A DNA stretch of 64,000 nucleotides from Enoplolaimus lenunculus (GCA_030248215.1 JASANG010001428.1:1-64000), one strand, 5' to 3'; shown: positions 23,801-35,386, counted from the first letter of the stretch. The notes: generated by a model from the letters alone, not told the origin. A program made the numbers and translations.

Positions 23801-26800
23801 TTTGTCGCAGCTGGATATCGGGTCGTATCATGGTGTTATCCTCGCATTAAGGTTAAAAATGACGAAACCGCAATTCCGATTGCACCCCGGTAAAAGTACA
23901 ACAACCAGTTCGATTGTAATTGGAATGAATACGAATGATGCTACAAATTTTTTGAAGTTTTTAAAAATAATATCCGGCAAGTTAAAATACCGGAGTCGGA
24001 TGCCGTTTTTTAGGTGCAGCCACACGAAGGTTGTGTTTTTCAATATCTTCAAGTCTGTAAGGAGAGAGGGGCTCTATCAACCTGCCTTACTGCTTTCAAA
24101 AAAGAAGTCTGTCATTGTCAAGATGTAGCATTGCTTTCACCTATTCATTCTGCACCATTACATATACTGATAACAGACGAAGCGGCGGCATCCTAATGTC
24201 GGACTGCAAGTTTAGCGTCCGGAAAAAACTGTATGGCTGGCCCGGGTGATATATATACTGAGTGCCGCCGTTAGAAGATGCACAGAAGACACACGATTGC
24301 ACATCGTTTAGTTCAATATTTAAGAATTTTCACACAAAACAGAATTATGTGTATCTCAGTTCACTTTTAAAACAAAACTTTGATAATCTTGCAGTCGTTA
24401 AGTCTATTTCGCAAGTCGCTATACGACCACAATTTTCGTATAACAAGTTCTTAAACCTGAGACTTTTCAAACGCTGAGACTGTGACTTGGACTGAGGAGA
24501 CTACGCGAGTTTCAAGAATTTTCGAGACTTGAGACAGTTTGTTTCACTTTGAGAAACAGGGTTTTTTCAAATGTACGACGTGTGCAAACATATATGCATT
24601 TTCAAACTGAACTGCGCATTTAGGAATTCACTTGTGCATAACTGCTACGTATTGTTTTTATTTAGGTGATAAATTAATACATATTTCCAGTGGCGCATTG
24701 ATAAATCGACATTGGCAAATCGGGATTATAGACATCGGCACTGAAAAAATTGTCAATAGTTTTTACACTTGATAGTGAGCTGGAACGTTTTCTATAATTA
24801 TCTGGTATATTTATTTCCTCATAACTGATTTTCGGCTTCGCTTAATTTGCTGTGCATTTCGATGTGCATTGTCAAAAATCTGTGCGCGTTTTCAAGCAAA
24901 AGTGCGCAAATGCACCGTAAAATGCACAAAAACTCTGCTTTGAAATATCAGAATATTGCAGTCGTCAATACAGATGTGAACTACTATGATTCCACAGGAT
25001 GATTTTTTATCTTCCCCGGAAACGTGCCATTGCTTAACTAACAAATTGTTCGCAGAAACATTTTTGGTATCGGAGAATCTAACGGAACCATAAACGCCGG
25101 AGAGGGTAATCTTATATACAGCCGGAGCCGGATAAGCCGGGTAATCTTATATACAGCCGGAGCTGGATAGTTGATTCAAATCTAATTCTAAATGGCATTA
25201 AATTATCAGAACGCAGCTAACAACTTTTTCTTAAATAGGCTAAGGTATCCAAACAGCCTTAACGACGACCCTATTCCGCTATTCTATGTTTCTGATGCGT
25301 TGCGTTCAGTTGCAATATTCGTTTGGCCCGCTTTTAACGCCATTCACAGTTTTCCTAGGAGCTATAAAGTAGAGGTGGCAATAATCAGAGATGAGAGCAT
25401 CGGTATTTGGCGGGTCTTTGTTTTTTGAGTCCCGGTGGTTTGGAACGCAGACTAGAAGTAGAGTATTCAGCAGTTGCATTTTCAGGGCCTTCAAATAGTA
25501 TATAGTATACCAGCATTTCACTACCAACTTTATAAAATGAGATTTCTCTCTATTTAATTTGCTATACTTTGAAATATCAGAATATTGCAGTCGTCAATAT
25601 AGATGCGAACTAGTATGACTCCACAGGATGATTTTTTATCTCCCGCCGGAACCGTGCTATATATTACTTAACTAATAAATTGCTCGCACAAACATATACG
25701 TAATTCTTGCAGATAAATCCAGGCAGTTATCAGCCTACAGAATATTCAGTACTTGTATTTAGAAACTAGGCATTTTCCCACACAGTTGAGGCGATTCAAA
25801 ACCTTGTTGACTGCAGGGGATCAAAAATTGACTCCCCCGTCACCGTAAAGTCATCACTTTAAAAATTCAAAATTCAGCAGGTTATCATCAAAATAATCAT
25901 CACCCGCGGAATCACACGTTTTGAACTGTTACATTAGCTGTGCTTTCTTCCCAGCCTTAATATGGATCTTTTCCTAGTTATATCTATTATTTTTCGTGGC
26001 TTTCATGAACCGACAAGTTTTCAATGCCAGAAATATGGCATGACTGGACCTTGTAAGCAAAGCTTAGGGCCAGCTGTCAGTCTGGAAAAATCATTTTGCT
26101 CGGAAGTAGAAAGTCTGGGGTTATTTCAAAATTTATATATATAAAATAAAAAAATTTCGGAAATCAAATTTTAAAGTATTTTTGATCCACAGCTTTTTAC
26201 TATATACATTCCAAAACCATACTTTTTCTCATGCTTTGAGCGTTCAAATGAGTCCAATTGCATGCCATTTTTAAAATTTTCATTTTTTACAAAATTTAAA
26301 TTCCGGATGAATCAATATCGCTTTTTCGGCGCATTCCCTTCCGTTTAACGAAACGTTTTCATAGTATCTTACAAATTCCGCTTCGGTGCGTTAGGGTCTT
26401 TACGTTGACGTTTGCGTTTCGGTTCTAATCCACCTGCAATACATTCTTGTTGATAGCGTTGGAGATCAGCTTCTGCAAGTTCAACAAATCGCATTTTTTC
26501 TGCATCTGTCATTGTCTAAAATACAAAATCGATGAAACATGCATATTTAAACGTATATCAGGGTGCAACCGGAATTACAACTTACCAAAACCGGAATTTG
26601 AAAAAATTACTGGAACCGGAAGGTGAAACATAGATGCCACCGAAAAAATCATTTTATTTTTTGTTTTTTTTGTCATATTATTGGTGAAATAACCCTAGTT
26701 GAAGATAGGTATTCACTTTATCTACTGTATTTTCGGTTTTCATAATCCACTGAAGCGAAATCTACCTTCGACGGTTTATTTTTGGTGATTGTCAAGGTTT

Positions 26801-28305
26801 GCATACTATAAGAATGAAATCTATTTAATTTTATCATTATTAGCAAAATTCGCTTCCGTACATTATGGAAATATAAAATACAGCAGATAAAGTGAATACG
26901 TACCTATCTCCAGGGTGCGGCCGGCTCCTGTTTACTATCCGGCAAAAAACCGCATCCGGTTCTGTTTCCGGTATAAACCTACCGGATACCGGATTTCGGT
27001 GATGATTTTGTAAATCTCAAATTTTTGCAAATTATGTTGCGAGATGTCATGTTTTCAGTCCATTTACATGTAAGTAGTACGTATACAGTATTGGTTTAAA
27101 GCAGTATTTTTTGCATATGGTTAAGGCAGCGATTCATATTTTATTATCGAAACAAACCAATAATTTCAGCTTCACAAAATTATTTTCAAGTATTAGGACA
27201 CTGTCCTTATTAAACGCAATATTCCGTTTACTAAAGACAAATTAACATTTACTGACGCATTAACGTGCTAAAAATTGATTTATTTTAAAAAACACTATCC
27301 GGTTAACATCCAGTTCCTGTAAAAAATCACTATTCGGATCCGTTTCCGGTATTTCGTTTTTTGGGATCCGGTCGCACCTTGCCTATCTCCAACTAGGGTT
27401 ATTTCACCTATATTATATATACCTTCTTAAAACAGTATCTTATTTATTTTGCAAATATTCATTTAGCAGTAATACTGATTTCCAACTGAACACCTTCAAC
27501 AATCTTTTCAAGAAAATTTTTTCGAATTATATACAGGTACGTAATTAAAAATTTCCAGCTTATCCGAAACATCTGTTCCACTAACTAAACTGCTTAACTG
27601 CCTATGGTAAATAATTCACATCTTTGTGCGTAATTTATAAAAACAGCGGCTCATCACTTGTACCTAAGCTGCGCATAAGAACTAAACAAGCGCGATTAAC
27701 GCATTAGAAAACAGGGAACGAAGGTGCTATATAACTACAACTACATACGTATATATGTACACGTACCAGGCTCGACCGGAATTCCTGTTCCGGCCTGAAT
27801 TCCTGCATACATTCAAATTCTGTTCCTATTCTGTTCCTGTATTTAAAGATGTAAAAACCGGAATTTTTACGGTTGTCTCAAATTATTCATAATCATTTAA
27901 ATATTGGAAGCGTTATCTTTGAAGAATTCTTTTTTCGAAATGAGTGTTTTTGCAATAGTTCAATCTTGTTAATAAACTCTTTCTGATGTGTTATCTGATT
28001 TTGAAATACGTATATAGCTCAAAATTTGCTAAAGCCGTATTTTGGTAAAGTTTTCTGAAAATCCAACAGTATCCGGCGATGAAAATTATTTCAAATTCCG
28101 GTTCCTGTTCCTGTAAAGAAATTCAATTCCTGTTCCTGTTCCGGCAAAATTTAGTTCCTGCTGGAACTCCGACACGTACCCTCCATTTCTCAGCACATTT
28201 CCGTGAGATTTCCGTCATTATCAAATGCTCGTTTGGATACTTTCGTTTATGTTCTGCGCAGCACATTTTAACAAAATGGCCATAGGCCGCAGTTGGCTGC
28301 TTCAT
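20868..28305 (-). CDS. HMGB/DSP1-like two-HMG-box protein, copy 1
   Basis: Four exons on the minus strand: 28305-28180, 26515-26373, 22689-22515 and 21569-20868, phases 0, 2 and 0, giving 381 aa. An in-frame TAA 24 bases upstream supports the ATG at 28305. Box A (about residues 3-70, PTAAYGHFVKMCCAEH, ISRKCAEKWRTMTDAEK) is split by intron 1. A short linker with KRKRQRKDPNAPKRN leads to box B (about 80-150, SAFFFFSQAKRGEIQ, HPEWRVGQVAQELGRMW). HMG boxes bind and bend DNA in the minor groove, so a nuclear chromatin-architecture role is expected. Residues from about 150 onward are glutamine-rich (mostly CAA codons), with no acidic HMGB tail. Closest in style to nematode HMG-1.2 and insect DSP1. 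The paralogue at 35387-42071 has identical intron sites; exon 3 is about 88 percent identical in protein. Confidence 0.88.
22822..23835. repeat. Composite of MITE copies in intron 3 of HMG copy 1
   Basis: The stretch begins CAGGATGCGACCGGATACC and ends near GATATCGGGTCGTATCATGG, decayed versions of the ends seen at 17782-18206. Inside are a fragment of the GGATGGGAGTCTCGG family (about 23130-23320), a piece ending CCGGTTGCACCCTG (about 23471) and TTAGGC-like tracts near 23494-23560. The right flank GTGTTATCCTCGCATTAAGG also matches the flank of the copy at 18207. Confidence 0.5.
23836..26372. other. Rest of intron 2 of HMG copy 1
   Basis: This lies in the intron between exons at 26373 and 22689. 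No further exon was recognised. It contains more CCGGAGCCGGAT-type MITE debris near 23960-24000, a local 39-bp duplication at 25094-25165 (GGTAATCTTATATACAGCCG twice) and a truncated GATGAGAGCATCGG copy near 25390. Short open frames at 24014-24196 and 25962-26144 have no recognisable domain. Confidence 0.4.
26559..27500. repeat. Two CAGGGTGCAACCGG-family copies in intron 1, one interrupted
   Basis: From 26559 (CAGGGTGCAACCGGAATTAC) one copy runs inward in one orientation with GGTGAAATAACCCTAGTTG; from about 26830 a second lies in the opposite orientation and is interrupted at 26911-27381 by another element. After that element the sequence resumes with CAACTAGGGTTATTTCACC. Confidence 0.5.
26911..27381. 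repeat. hAT-type MITE with perfect TSD CCTATCTC, nested
   Basis: Left end CAGGGTGCGGCCGGCTCC, right end GGATCCGGTCGCACCTTG. CCTATCTC occurs directly on both sides (26903-26910 and 27382-27389). The uninterrupted version of this target is visible in the related element near 38207-38225 (GAATACCTATCTCCAGCTAA), so the boundaries are well supported. It sits in intron 1 of HMG copy 1. Confidence 0.8.
27777..28171. repeat. hAT-type MITE abutting the intron 1 splice donor
   Basis: The element runs from CAGGCTCGACCGGAATTCC to GCTGGAACTCCG and is flanked by ACACGTAC on both sides (27769-27776 and 28172-28179). On the minus strand the right-hand TSD copy reads GTACGTGT and occupies intron positions +1 to +8 of HMG copy 1, directly after exon codon AGG. 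The terminal inverted repeats are imperfect. Related TTCCTGTTCCTGTTCCGGC sequence is at 51600-51670, 55550-55689 and 56575-56690. Confidence 0.75.
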
Positions 28306-28674
28306 CGTTGCCAGAACGTCTGCTGAATCGTTTTAGCAACGCGAATTAAAAAACCAGTATTTATATATAAATCTGGAAGACTCTTGCTACTAGATTACAT
28401 TTATATCTGAAAGTCACCGAAAGAACGCAATTGACTATATTCCAATCAGTGAGGCGCAGTCACAGAATTCCTAGAGGGGAAAGCGCGACAGTAGCAGATT
28501 TGTAAATTTGTAACCCGTGACGCATTATATATGTATTGGCGAACATACAGAAACTTTAAGAGCAGAAAGCCACCAATCATCACATTCTATATCCGCTAAG
28601 TACAAACTCTTGATTTCAAGTAAGTACGGCTGTTTGGGTGGGTTTGCTTGCAAAATTGAATGTAATATTTCAGC

Positions 28675-28999
28675 CAGGGGTGGGCGGTCTCGGCCAAAAA
28701 AGCTTGACCGACACTGAGAACCTACCTACAGAGACCGAGACTTGGTCGTTAATTTTTAACTGTTACCGAAAATAAAAATAAGATTTTTTAAACAAAAGTT
28801 TTTAATATTTTTATCTGCTCTGAATTGATGAAAATTCACATTCACAGAGAAATTTTATTCATGAGGCATCACTTACATCAACAATACAGCGATACATTTG
28901 CTGAATCATTCGAGTCCTCGACTTTTCCAAACCACCGAGACTCAAAAACCGAAACCAAGACCTGCCAAATACAGAGACCGAAACTCCCATTCCTTCCTG
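28675..28999. repeat. MITE, CAGGGATGGGCGGTCTCGG family
   Basis: Left end CAGGGGTGGGCGGTCTCGG; right end CCGAAACTCCCATTCCTTCCTG. The interior matches other members, for instance AACCGTTACCGAAAATAAAA-like sequence. No TSD is clear. Confidence 0.6.
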
Positions 29000-29062
29000 A
29001 GTCCAAAGCTCAGCAATTTACCATTGCACTCACGGCGTAACCCCCATACTAGTCTATTTTAC

Positions 29063-29120
29063 AGGTAGGAATCGGGACGTTAGACCTTTACTTAAGACGC
29101 AGATGAAAAAGCGGGTTACG
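29063..29120 (-). repeat. Truncated tRNA-derived SINE-like fragment
   Basis: GTAGGAATCGGGACGTTAGACC and AAAAAGCGGGTTACGAGC match the tail of the SINE-like element at 34545-34668. The tRNA-like head is missing; a CAGGGATGGGCGG MITE begins at once at 29123. Confidence 0.5.
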
Positions 29121-29122
29121 AG

Positions 29123-29793
29123 CAGGGATGGGCGGTATCGGTCAAATAAGCGAGACCGAGATCCAACTTACCGAGACCGAAACTTTTGGTTTCGGTCTCG
29201 GTCCATTTTTAACCGTTACCGAAAAGAAAAATAACATTTTTAAACAAAAGTTTTGAATATTTTTATTTGCTCTGAATTGACGTTTCACACAAACTAATAA
29301 ATCGTCGCCAAACTTTATTTTTTACTTTATGTATTTTTCACTAGGCTACTGTCCCCACACCACTGTATCAAAACACACTCAGTACAACCCTAAATCAAAG
29401 CTAGTTTTGTTTTTTATGCCGAGATAACCGAACACACCGGAGAATTTCTTAACATAGCTTAGAAGTTATAAATGCGGATGACGCATATTTTTTACACGAT
29501 GCCTTAAATGGTTTAAACGCGACAAGTGTTTTGGGCTTTCTTTCAAAAAGTAGAATTTTGAGTTACCGGAGGGTCTTTATGTTTCGTAAATCGCTGTATG
29601 GTAGCGGTGTTCCACAATTGCTCGCTGTCTGTGTTTTTAGGCGAAACGCGCGCGCAAGTATATACTTCCAGGCCAAAACTGCGATCCAAGGAAAATCTTT
29701 GTGATTGCTTATCGTCTTTTTACCTCTTCGGTCTCGATTTGCAAACCATCGAGAATGAAAAAAGCGAGAAACCAGAATTTGGGTTGCGCCCTG
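29123..29793. repeat. MITE, CAGGGATGGGCGGTCTCGG family, right end altered
   Basis: It begins CAGGGATGGGCGGTATCGG and shares the interior of 41140-41787 (for example TAAACAAAAGTTTTGAATAT and CTAATAAATCGTCGCC). The right end reads GGGTTGCGCCCTG instead of the expected CCCATCCCTG, so the copy may be recombined or have lost its end. The open frame at 29598-29861 is inside the repeat and is not a gene. Confidence 0.55.
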
Positions 29794-29869
29794 ACGTCAA
29801 TGTATGTTCTCGGCAAGCACGCACTACTGTGCATCGCATGTTGCAATATCTACTAGACTAGATAAACAT

Positions 29870-30830
29870 GTCTTACGCTTCCAATACCTCAATCTTCCTT
29901 CCTCTTATTCGGTAGACGAGATTAAATTCTAACGGTTTTTATCGTGAACGTGAAAGTCCCATGAAACGTGACATCAAATGTCGGAAAGCTTCGATGTTTT
30001 GATCTCGGTTTGCAAATTACATAAAAGCTACTACCATCGACATGAGTACGAAATGACTTGAATCAGCTTACGTATGACTACTACTTATGTTTTCAAATGG
30101 TAAAAATCCAAAGTGTGAACCAGTATTACATATATTGGCAGCATCAGTTACAGCTTAGTGCTTTTTCAAATTACTCTACGCGCGGTAAAATGGTAATAGT
30201 TAAGATATCATATATATTCATATCTAAAGTACGTGTTGGAAGCAATTGAGGTAGCTATGTTACCAGTGAATGAAACGTTTAAAGCACGATAAAATGCTGG
30301 TCCATTGAACACTCTGAGCATATCTGGACGTCTCCTTCCGACTGGGGCTGCGCTAGAATAATCAACCTCTGGGCTGCCAGAAGCTCTGACAGTTCCGGTA
30401 GTGAAACTTGCTTCAACTAATGCGCTCAACATTTCTCAAAAAACTTTAAAAGCGAATCAGGAATCGTTTTGAGATTGTTTCAAAGCGAATTAAAACTGAA
30501 ACAACGTCTGGTATATTTCTCGGTTCGCGCGTGAGCTTTTCTACATGTTTCACACTCACTGTGGAAGCAAACCTGGTTGATCAAGCGATCGAATCGCGCT
30601 TTCAAACCCACGCAAAGTTTAAAATTTTCAATGTAATTTTTCAATTTTAACATTGACTTTACTTTTGCGCTCGCTTCGCTAAAGATTATTTCAAAAGACA
30701 ACATATTCCTTGTTTGCTACACGCCTTCCAAATGAAAATCTTCGCTACGCGCGTGTTGTGTTTAGCTTCCTATTGCACATTGATAGTACCTAGTCTAAAT
30801 ACCGAAAACGAAATCTAAACGGTATAACAA
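29870..30830. other. Unique-looking, less AT-rich island
   Basis: I find no copy of any repeat family here. On the minus strand, two short open frames start with ATG at 30432 (30432-30208) and 30704 (30704-30480). Neither has a recognised domain. It lies about 2 kb upstream of the first HMG gene, so a promoter or 5' noncoding exon role is possible. The frame at 30432 does not join in phase to the HMG exon at 28305 by the donor I can see. Confidence 0.3.
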
Positions 30831-30847
30831 GTGTATAACTTTAAGAA

Positions 30848-31560
30848 TATTTTTTACCAGTCGTAGTGGGACTACATTTATTGAGCGAAGCTGGAACGCA
30901 CGTAAGTAAGCAATTGAGGTAATATGCAAATTAGTTATTAGATAACTATTTTATTTGTCGGTTTTGGAAGTTTGTAAGCAATTTAACTCAGATTCCTCGC
31001 ACCCAAAAACCCTTCAGTCACCCTAATAATTATTGAAATAATTTAAAAAGTCCTAATTTTGTCTTGTTAATGAAGCTAATATGCAAATTAGCTATTTGCC
31101 AACTATTCAATTATCGGTAAGGTGAACTTGAAAAGTACTTCAGTTATAACAGAAAAAATTTCAGAAACTTTTTAAGTAAAGTCTAAAAATAAATGTTTTC
31201 CAGTTATTTTTAGAAAAATTGTCTTAAATAACAGAAAAACTTTTCAGATTTGCCACAGAAAATACTTTTCTGAATAAATTCAGAAATACTTTTTTGGGTG
31301 TAGGCTTATAAACTATGCTATTAATATGCAAATTATCTATTAGCTAACTGCTCAATTATCGATTTTGGAGATTTGTAAATAGTCTATGCAGATTTCTCGC
31401 GCCTAAAAACTCTTTAATGCTAAAATTAGATTGCTTCTAACTGTAATAATTAGTGAAATATTGTAGAAAGTCCTAATTTTAGGCTTAATTAATTATGCAA
31501 ATTAGCCTGTAGCTAATTAACGGCTTAAAATTTTAAAAACCCCCATACGAGGTTAACACC
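30848..31560 (+). repeat. Arm-like copies of the foldback family
   Basis: It begins with GTAGTGGGACTACATTTATTGAGCGAAGCTGGAACGC-like sequence matching the arm of 5200-7487, then repeats a unit containing CCTCGCACCCAAAAACCCTT, CCCTAATAATTA and AATATGCAAATTAGC about three times. The matching opposite arm is not seen here. Confidence 0.5.
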
Positions 31561-31985
31561 CAAGGATAATTGGCTTCCAAACAAAAAAGTTTATCAAAAT
31601 TGGTTCAGCCGTTCGTGATATTATCGGACGGACAACCACCTTTCGATACTCAAGTAGAAAACATAAAACGCGTCACGAAAATGGCTCTGGCAAGTTTCAT
31701 TGACCTTCGGCTCCGATATTTCTCACCTCCGGTTACACCCTGTCTGTCATACATAAAAGTAGTGTTTCCAAATATTTTTTGGATTACGAAAGAAATTTCG
31801 GCAATAAAAGTTGTCATCGAAACATCTCAGCGAAAAAAATCGTTATACCTATTGTTCGCGGAACACTTCTGGTATGTTATAAATGTTATAAACTGCTCAC
31901 AGTGTGTGTATTGCTAATACTTTGTTGTATTTAGTTGCTCATAGTAGAAGGGGTTATATATACAATGTAAGAATTTTTTCATTAA

Positions 31986-32234
31986 CCCTTTCTCCAATGC
32001 ATATTTTCAATTTCATATGAGATGTAATGTCAACTTAAGATTTAATCTCCAGTCTCACGGGTGGGAGGCATTTACGATGACCACTGAGCTATGGGAGTTT
32101 CACCCTCGAGCCCGAATAGGTTCTCACATCTTTTGAAGATTTTGCACTGCGCATATGTTATAAATGTTAAACACTGCTCACCGTGTGTATTGCTCGCACA
32201 TTGTTGTATTTAGTTGCTCCTATGAGTGAAAGGG
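31986..32234 (-). repeat. piggyBac-type MITE with tRNA-like core, copy 1
   Basis: TTAA lies on both sides (31982-31985 and 32235-32238). The ends CCCTTTCTCC and GAGTGAAAGGG are inverted. On the minus strand the core reads like a tRNA gene start (CCATAGCTCAGTGGTCATCG, an A box) followed by GCCTCCCACCCGTGAG and a weak B box. The other copy is 60211-60472. TTAA targets with CCC ends are typical of piggyBac elements; no transposase is present. A partial tandem copy of its right side lies just before, at about 31875-31960. Confidence 0.65.
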
Positions 32235-32238
32235 TTAA

Positions 32239-33661
32239 GCGGGGTCCAAGTTTCCGTTTTTCCGTAAGAGTATGTTAGATTGATTATGCGTTTTGCTTAA
32301 GAATACTTTTGCAACGCTTACGCTTAGGAATACGCTTGATCTACTGTTACACCTCTTCAAGTAACATTGGCCACAGTTAGCATGTGCTGCTATTTAAAAT
32401 AGTGCCCTATCGCTCGGAAAACAACACGGAGGCAATTTAAAGCCTTTACTTTCAACGCAACACAAAAAACACAAGAAATAGACTTACAAAATACGGACTG
32501 TGTGATATTGATAAATCAGTATTTACATCCCAGCGTATGACTTCTTGAATAAGCGAGTGTACTGGTTCCGCAAAGTTTTGTTTCTTGTATTATTTTAGTC
32601 ATCAAATTGCGGGGAGTTCCAGGGCGCATTGCAGACCCGCTGAGAACATAAATATACGTTTCGTAAGTTTAACGTTTGTAAGCCAAAACCTTTACATTGT
32701 GATCGTCCGAAAAACGGTAAATGCATTACCAAACATCGCGTTTCGAATCGAAAATTTATACAGCCAAGAAAATATAGAAATATATGTTTTGAATTCAATA
32801 GATATTCTTTTGGCCATCGCAACAAAGTACGATAGACTACTACTGACAACCCATAAGGCTACATGAAAACGTTTGCCATTATATACAATGAACACATATA
32901 CCTGAGAATGTAACAGGATTGTATTGGATAACATGTTTATACAGATACTGCAACTCAACTTTCTACTAAATTAGTTCTGTGCACATGCCACATAGACACC
33001 TAAGCATGATAGAATTTAGTTAAATTCTGAACTTTTTGTCGAGATCATTTTTAATGTTAAGATGCTGACATTTACGTAACCAAGAGATATATAACATACT
33101 CCTTTGTATAGAAATAGCATTGTATAACTAAGATTAATCTGTCTACAACTCTATTTTGCCGAATTATAAAAAACGCGTATAATTCAGAAAATCCGAAAAA
33201 AACGAGGCAGACAAAGAAAAATAAACAAACAAATGCTATCAAAAGGCTGGCTTGGTGGCATAAAAATCATGTTTATCATCACTGAAGAATATAAAAACAA
33301 CAAACAAGTCAATCGTGAAACATGATAGCATGTGTACTGATGAATTTCAAGAAGAGCTACAACCGAGCACGGATTAGAACAGTTTACACATATACAAAAT
33401 AGAATTAGGGTTCTTTCTAAACCGCGCAGAGCACCTAACATTCCAGTTCGCGACAACTTTTTGAACTGACAAGCTCCTTCAACTGCAAATTTTTCAAAAT
33501 TTGCATACAGGTGGCGTAAATTGGAAGCAAAATAGTGCTAAATTTTTAAGTTTTTCACTTAGGGATTCAAATTTTAACAGACCTATTACAACTGATGGTT
33601 ATAGATGCTACACACACTTGAGAGGAGACCCTGCATTACTCCGTACAAAAAACGTACATGT
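32239..33661. other. Intergenic, no gene recognised
   Basis: A TTAGGC-like remnant lies near 32310-32345 (CTTAGGAATACGCTTGATCT). Short open frames at 32585-32866 and 33184-33456 show no domains. Otherwise no structure was recognised. Confidence 0.35.
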
Positions 33662-33823
33662 AAATCCCTACTCACACGTGAAAGGTTTTGCTGCAAGAGT
33701 TCGAAAACTTGCAGCTGTAAATAATTCGTTAAAAATCATAGTTAGGAATTTAGTTCACATGTGTGACTTTGCAGTTGTAAGTTCTCGCAGCACAATCTTG
33801 CACATGTACGTGTAAATAGGGCT
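33662..33823. repeat. TIR element, AAGCCCTATTCACACGTGCAAG family, short copy
   Basis: The left end AAATCCCTACTCACACGTGA and the right end TACGTGTAAATAGGGCTT are inverted and match the ends of 16965-17610. At about 160 bp it is a deletion derivative. Inside, TTGCAGCTGTAAATAATTCG-type sequence matches the long copy's subterminal region. Confidence 0.6.
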
Positions 33824-34544
33824 TAAGTTTGGTGTCATTGTGAATCAAGATTACTACACTGGAAACGGTGCATTCCGCTCAAACAACAAAGAAAATGACG
33901 TTTAGCATAACGTTCTAATACCAAAAATACGTATTATAAAACCAACTATGCAAAGTACATTAATCAAACATTCATACCCGGACGCGATACTTCCAAACTA
34001 ACACTGTTAATAATATTGCGTAATGATATACCAACATCAACTATATTGTATAAATTTTTTGAATACTACAAAATATCTATCGTTTTTCACAGAGTTGCCT
34101 TGTACTTGCACATTACTTTCTTCATAGCAACAACCTCGCGCAACAGCCGTTGAATAAAGCTTTACTGAAACAGCTAATAAAATTACCGAATTATACGATT
34201 CCAAATGTTTCAAACAGGAGCGGCGAACGGTTCGGAACTGGAAGGAAACAACTTCTGGAGGAATTTTCTCCAAGCGCGTTATTTTTCCTAAGCCTAGCGA
34301 AAATAATGGCCTTAATCCGACGCCACCTTTATTTTTATAGTACCAAAAGAAAACTGAATGACATTAAAGTAACATGGGCCAAACAAATATTGCAACTGAA
34401 CGTAACTCAACAAAAACATAGAATACTGTCGTTCTTAAATTGGAATTCCGGTTCCAGTAAAGAAATCCGGCATTTCTTCACTGAAGTTTTGCAGTACTGA
34501 AACTTTTTCATATTTGAAAAGTGTCAAAAACTGGGCATATCCTT

Positions 34545-34668
34545 GTCAGTCTAGGTAGGAACCGGGACTTCAGACCTTTTTACCAAGCAGCTGGAAAAGC
34601 GGGGATCGAACTCTCAGCCTACGGACCCTTAAGCGAACACTGTACCACTGCGCTACGCAGCCCGCCTG
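34545..34668 (-). repeat. tRNA-derived SINE-like element
   Basis: Read on the minus strand it starts GGGCTGCGTAGCGCAGTGGT, containing an RNA polymerase III A box (TAGCGCAGTGGT), then has AGAGTTCGATCCCCGC, a good B box, at the spacing of a tRNA gene, followed by a non-tRNA tail (TCTGAAGTCCCGGTTCCTAC). The tail recurs in a truncated copy at 29063-29120, so this is a dispersed element rather than a functional tRNA gene. Confidence 0.6.
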
Positions 34669-34994
34669 TCCAACTACCATTTTCATCGACTATATTTGTC
34701 GACCGTATGCTGCCAGCTAGCATACATACAGTGCACTGCACTATATTGCATGTGCACATAACGGACAAGCATGTCTCACATGCTTACAATCCTTGCCTAT
34801 TTTTCTAAAATTTTGCCAGTTTAACCGGATATCCGGTTCCGGCAAAAAATCGACATCCGGGTCCCGCATTCTACAGTTCTATTCTAACGGTATATTTTGT
34901 ACTTATTGACGCCGTTAGTCACCGTTTGGTATGAAACGCAAATTGCGTGCAGTAATTTGCTCGTCTGCGGGTGCGGACGGTGATGGATGCCAAC

Positions 34995-35335
34995 CAGGGT
35001 GCAACGGGAATTACATTTACCGGAACCGGAATTTAAAAAAATTACCTGAAACGAAACTGGAAAATGAAAAATACTTTGCAATATTATTGGTGAAATAACC
35101 CTAGTTGGAGATGTGTCTCCACTTTATCTGCTGTATTCTAGATTTTCATAATCCATGGAAGCGAAGTCTAACTTCGATGGTTTATTTTCGGCACTACAAA
35201 GGTTTATATACTAACGAAAATCTATTTGATTTTTATCGTCATCTTAATTTCAACCTACCAAATTTTAATTTAATTCCGCTTACAATTTACCGGAACGTGG
35301 AAAAATGGCGGAACCGCAATTCCGATTGCACCATG
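34995..35335. repeat. MITE, CAGGGTGCAACCGG family
   Basis: Left end CAGGGTGCAACGGGAATTAC, right end GCAATTCCGATTGCACCATG. It shares the internal GGTGAAATAACCCTAGTTGG and the repeated CGATGGTTTATTTTCGGC block with 50338-50715. It ends about 50 bp downstream of the stop of HMG copy 2. Confidence 0.65.
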
Positions 35336-35386
35336 GCAACAAACGGATATCAATTTTGTTTAAAAAGTTATATTGTAGCACCATCC

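Noticed and set aside
30208-30432. Upstream coding exon joined to HMG copy 1
   Set aside because: The visible donor (AAC AC then GTACTT) and the only plausible acceptor before 28305 (TTCAG then CAGACG) do not give the HMG reading frame.
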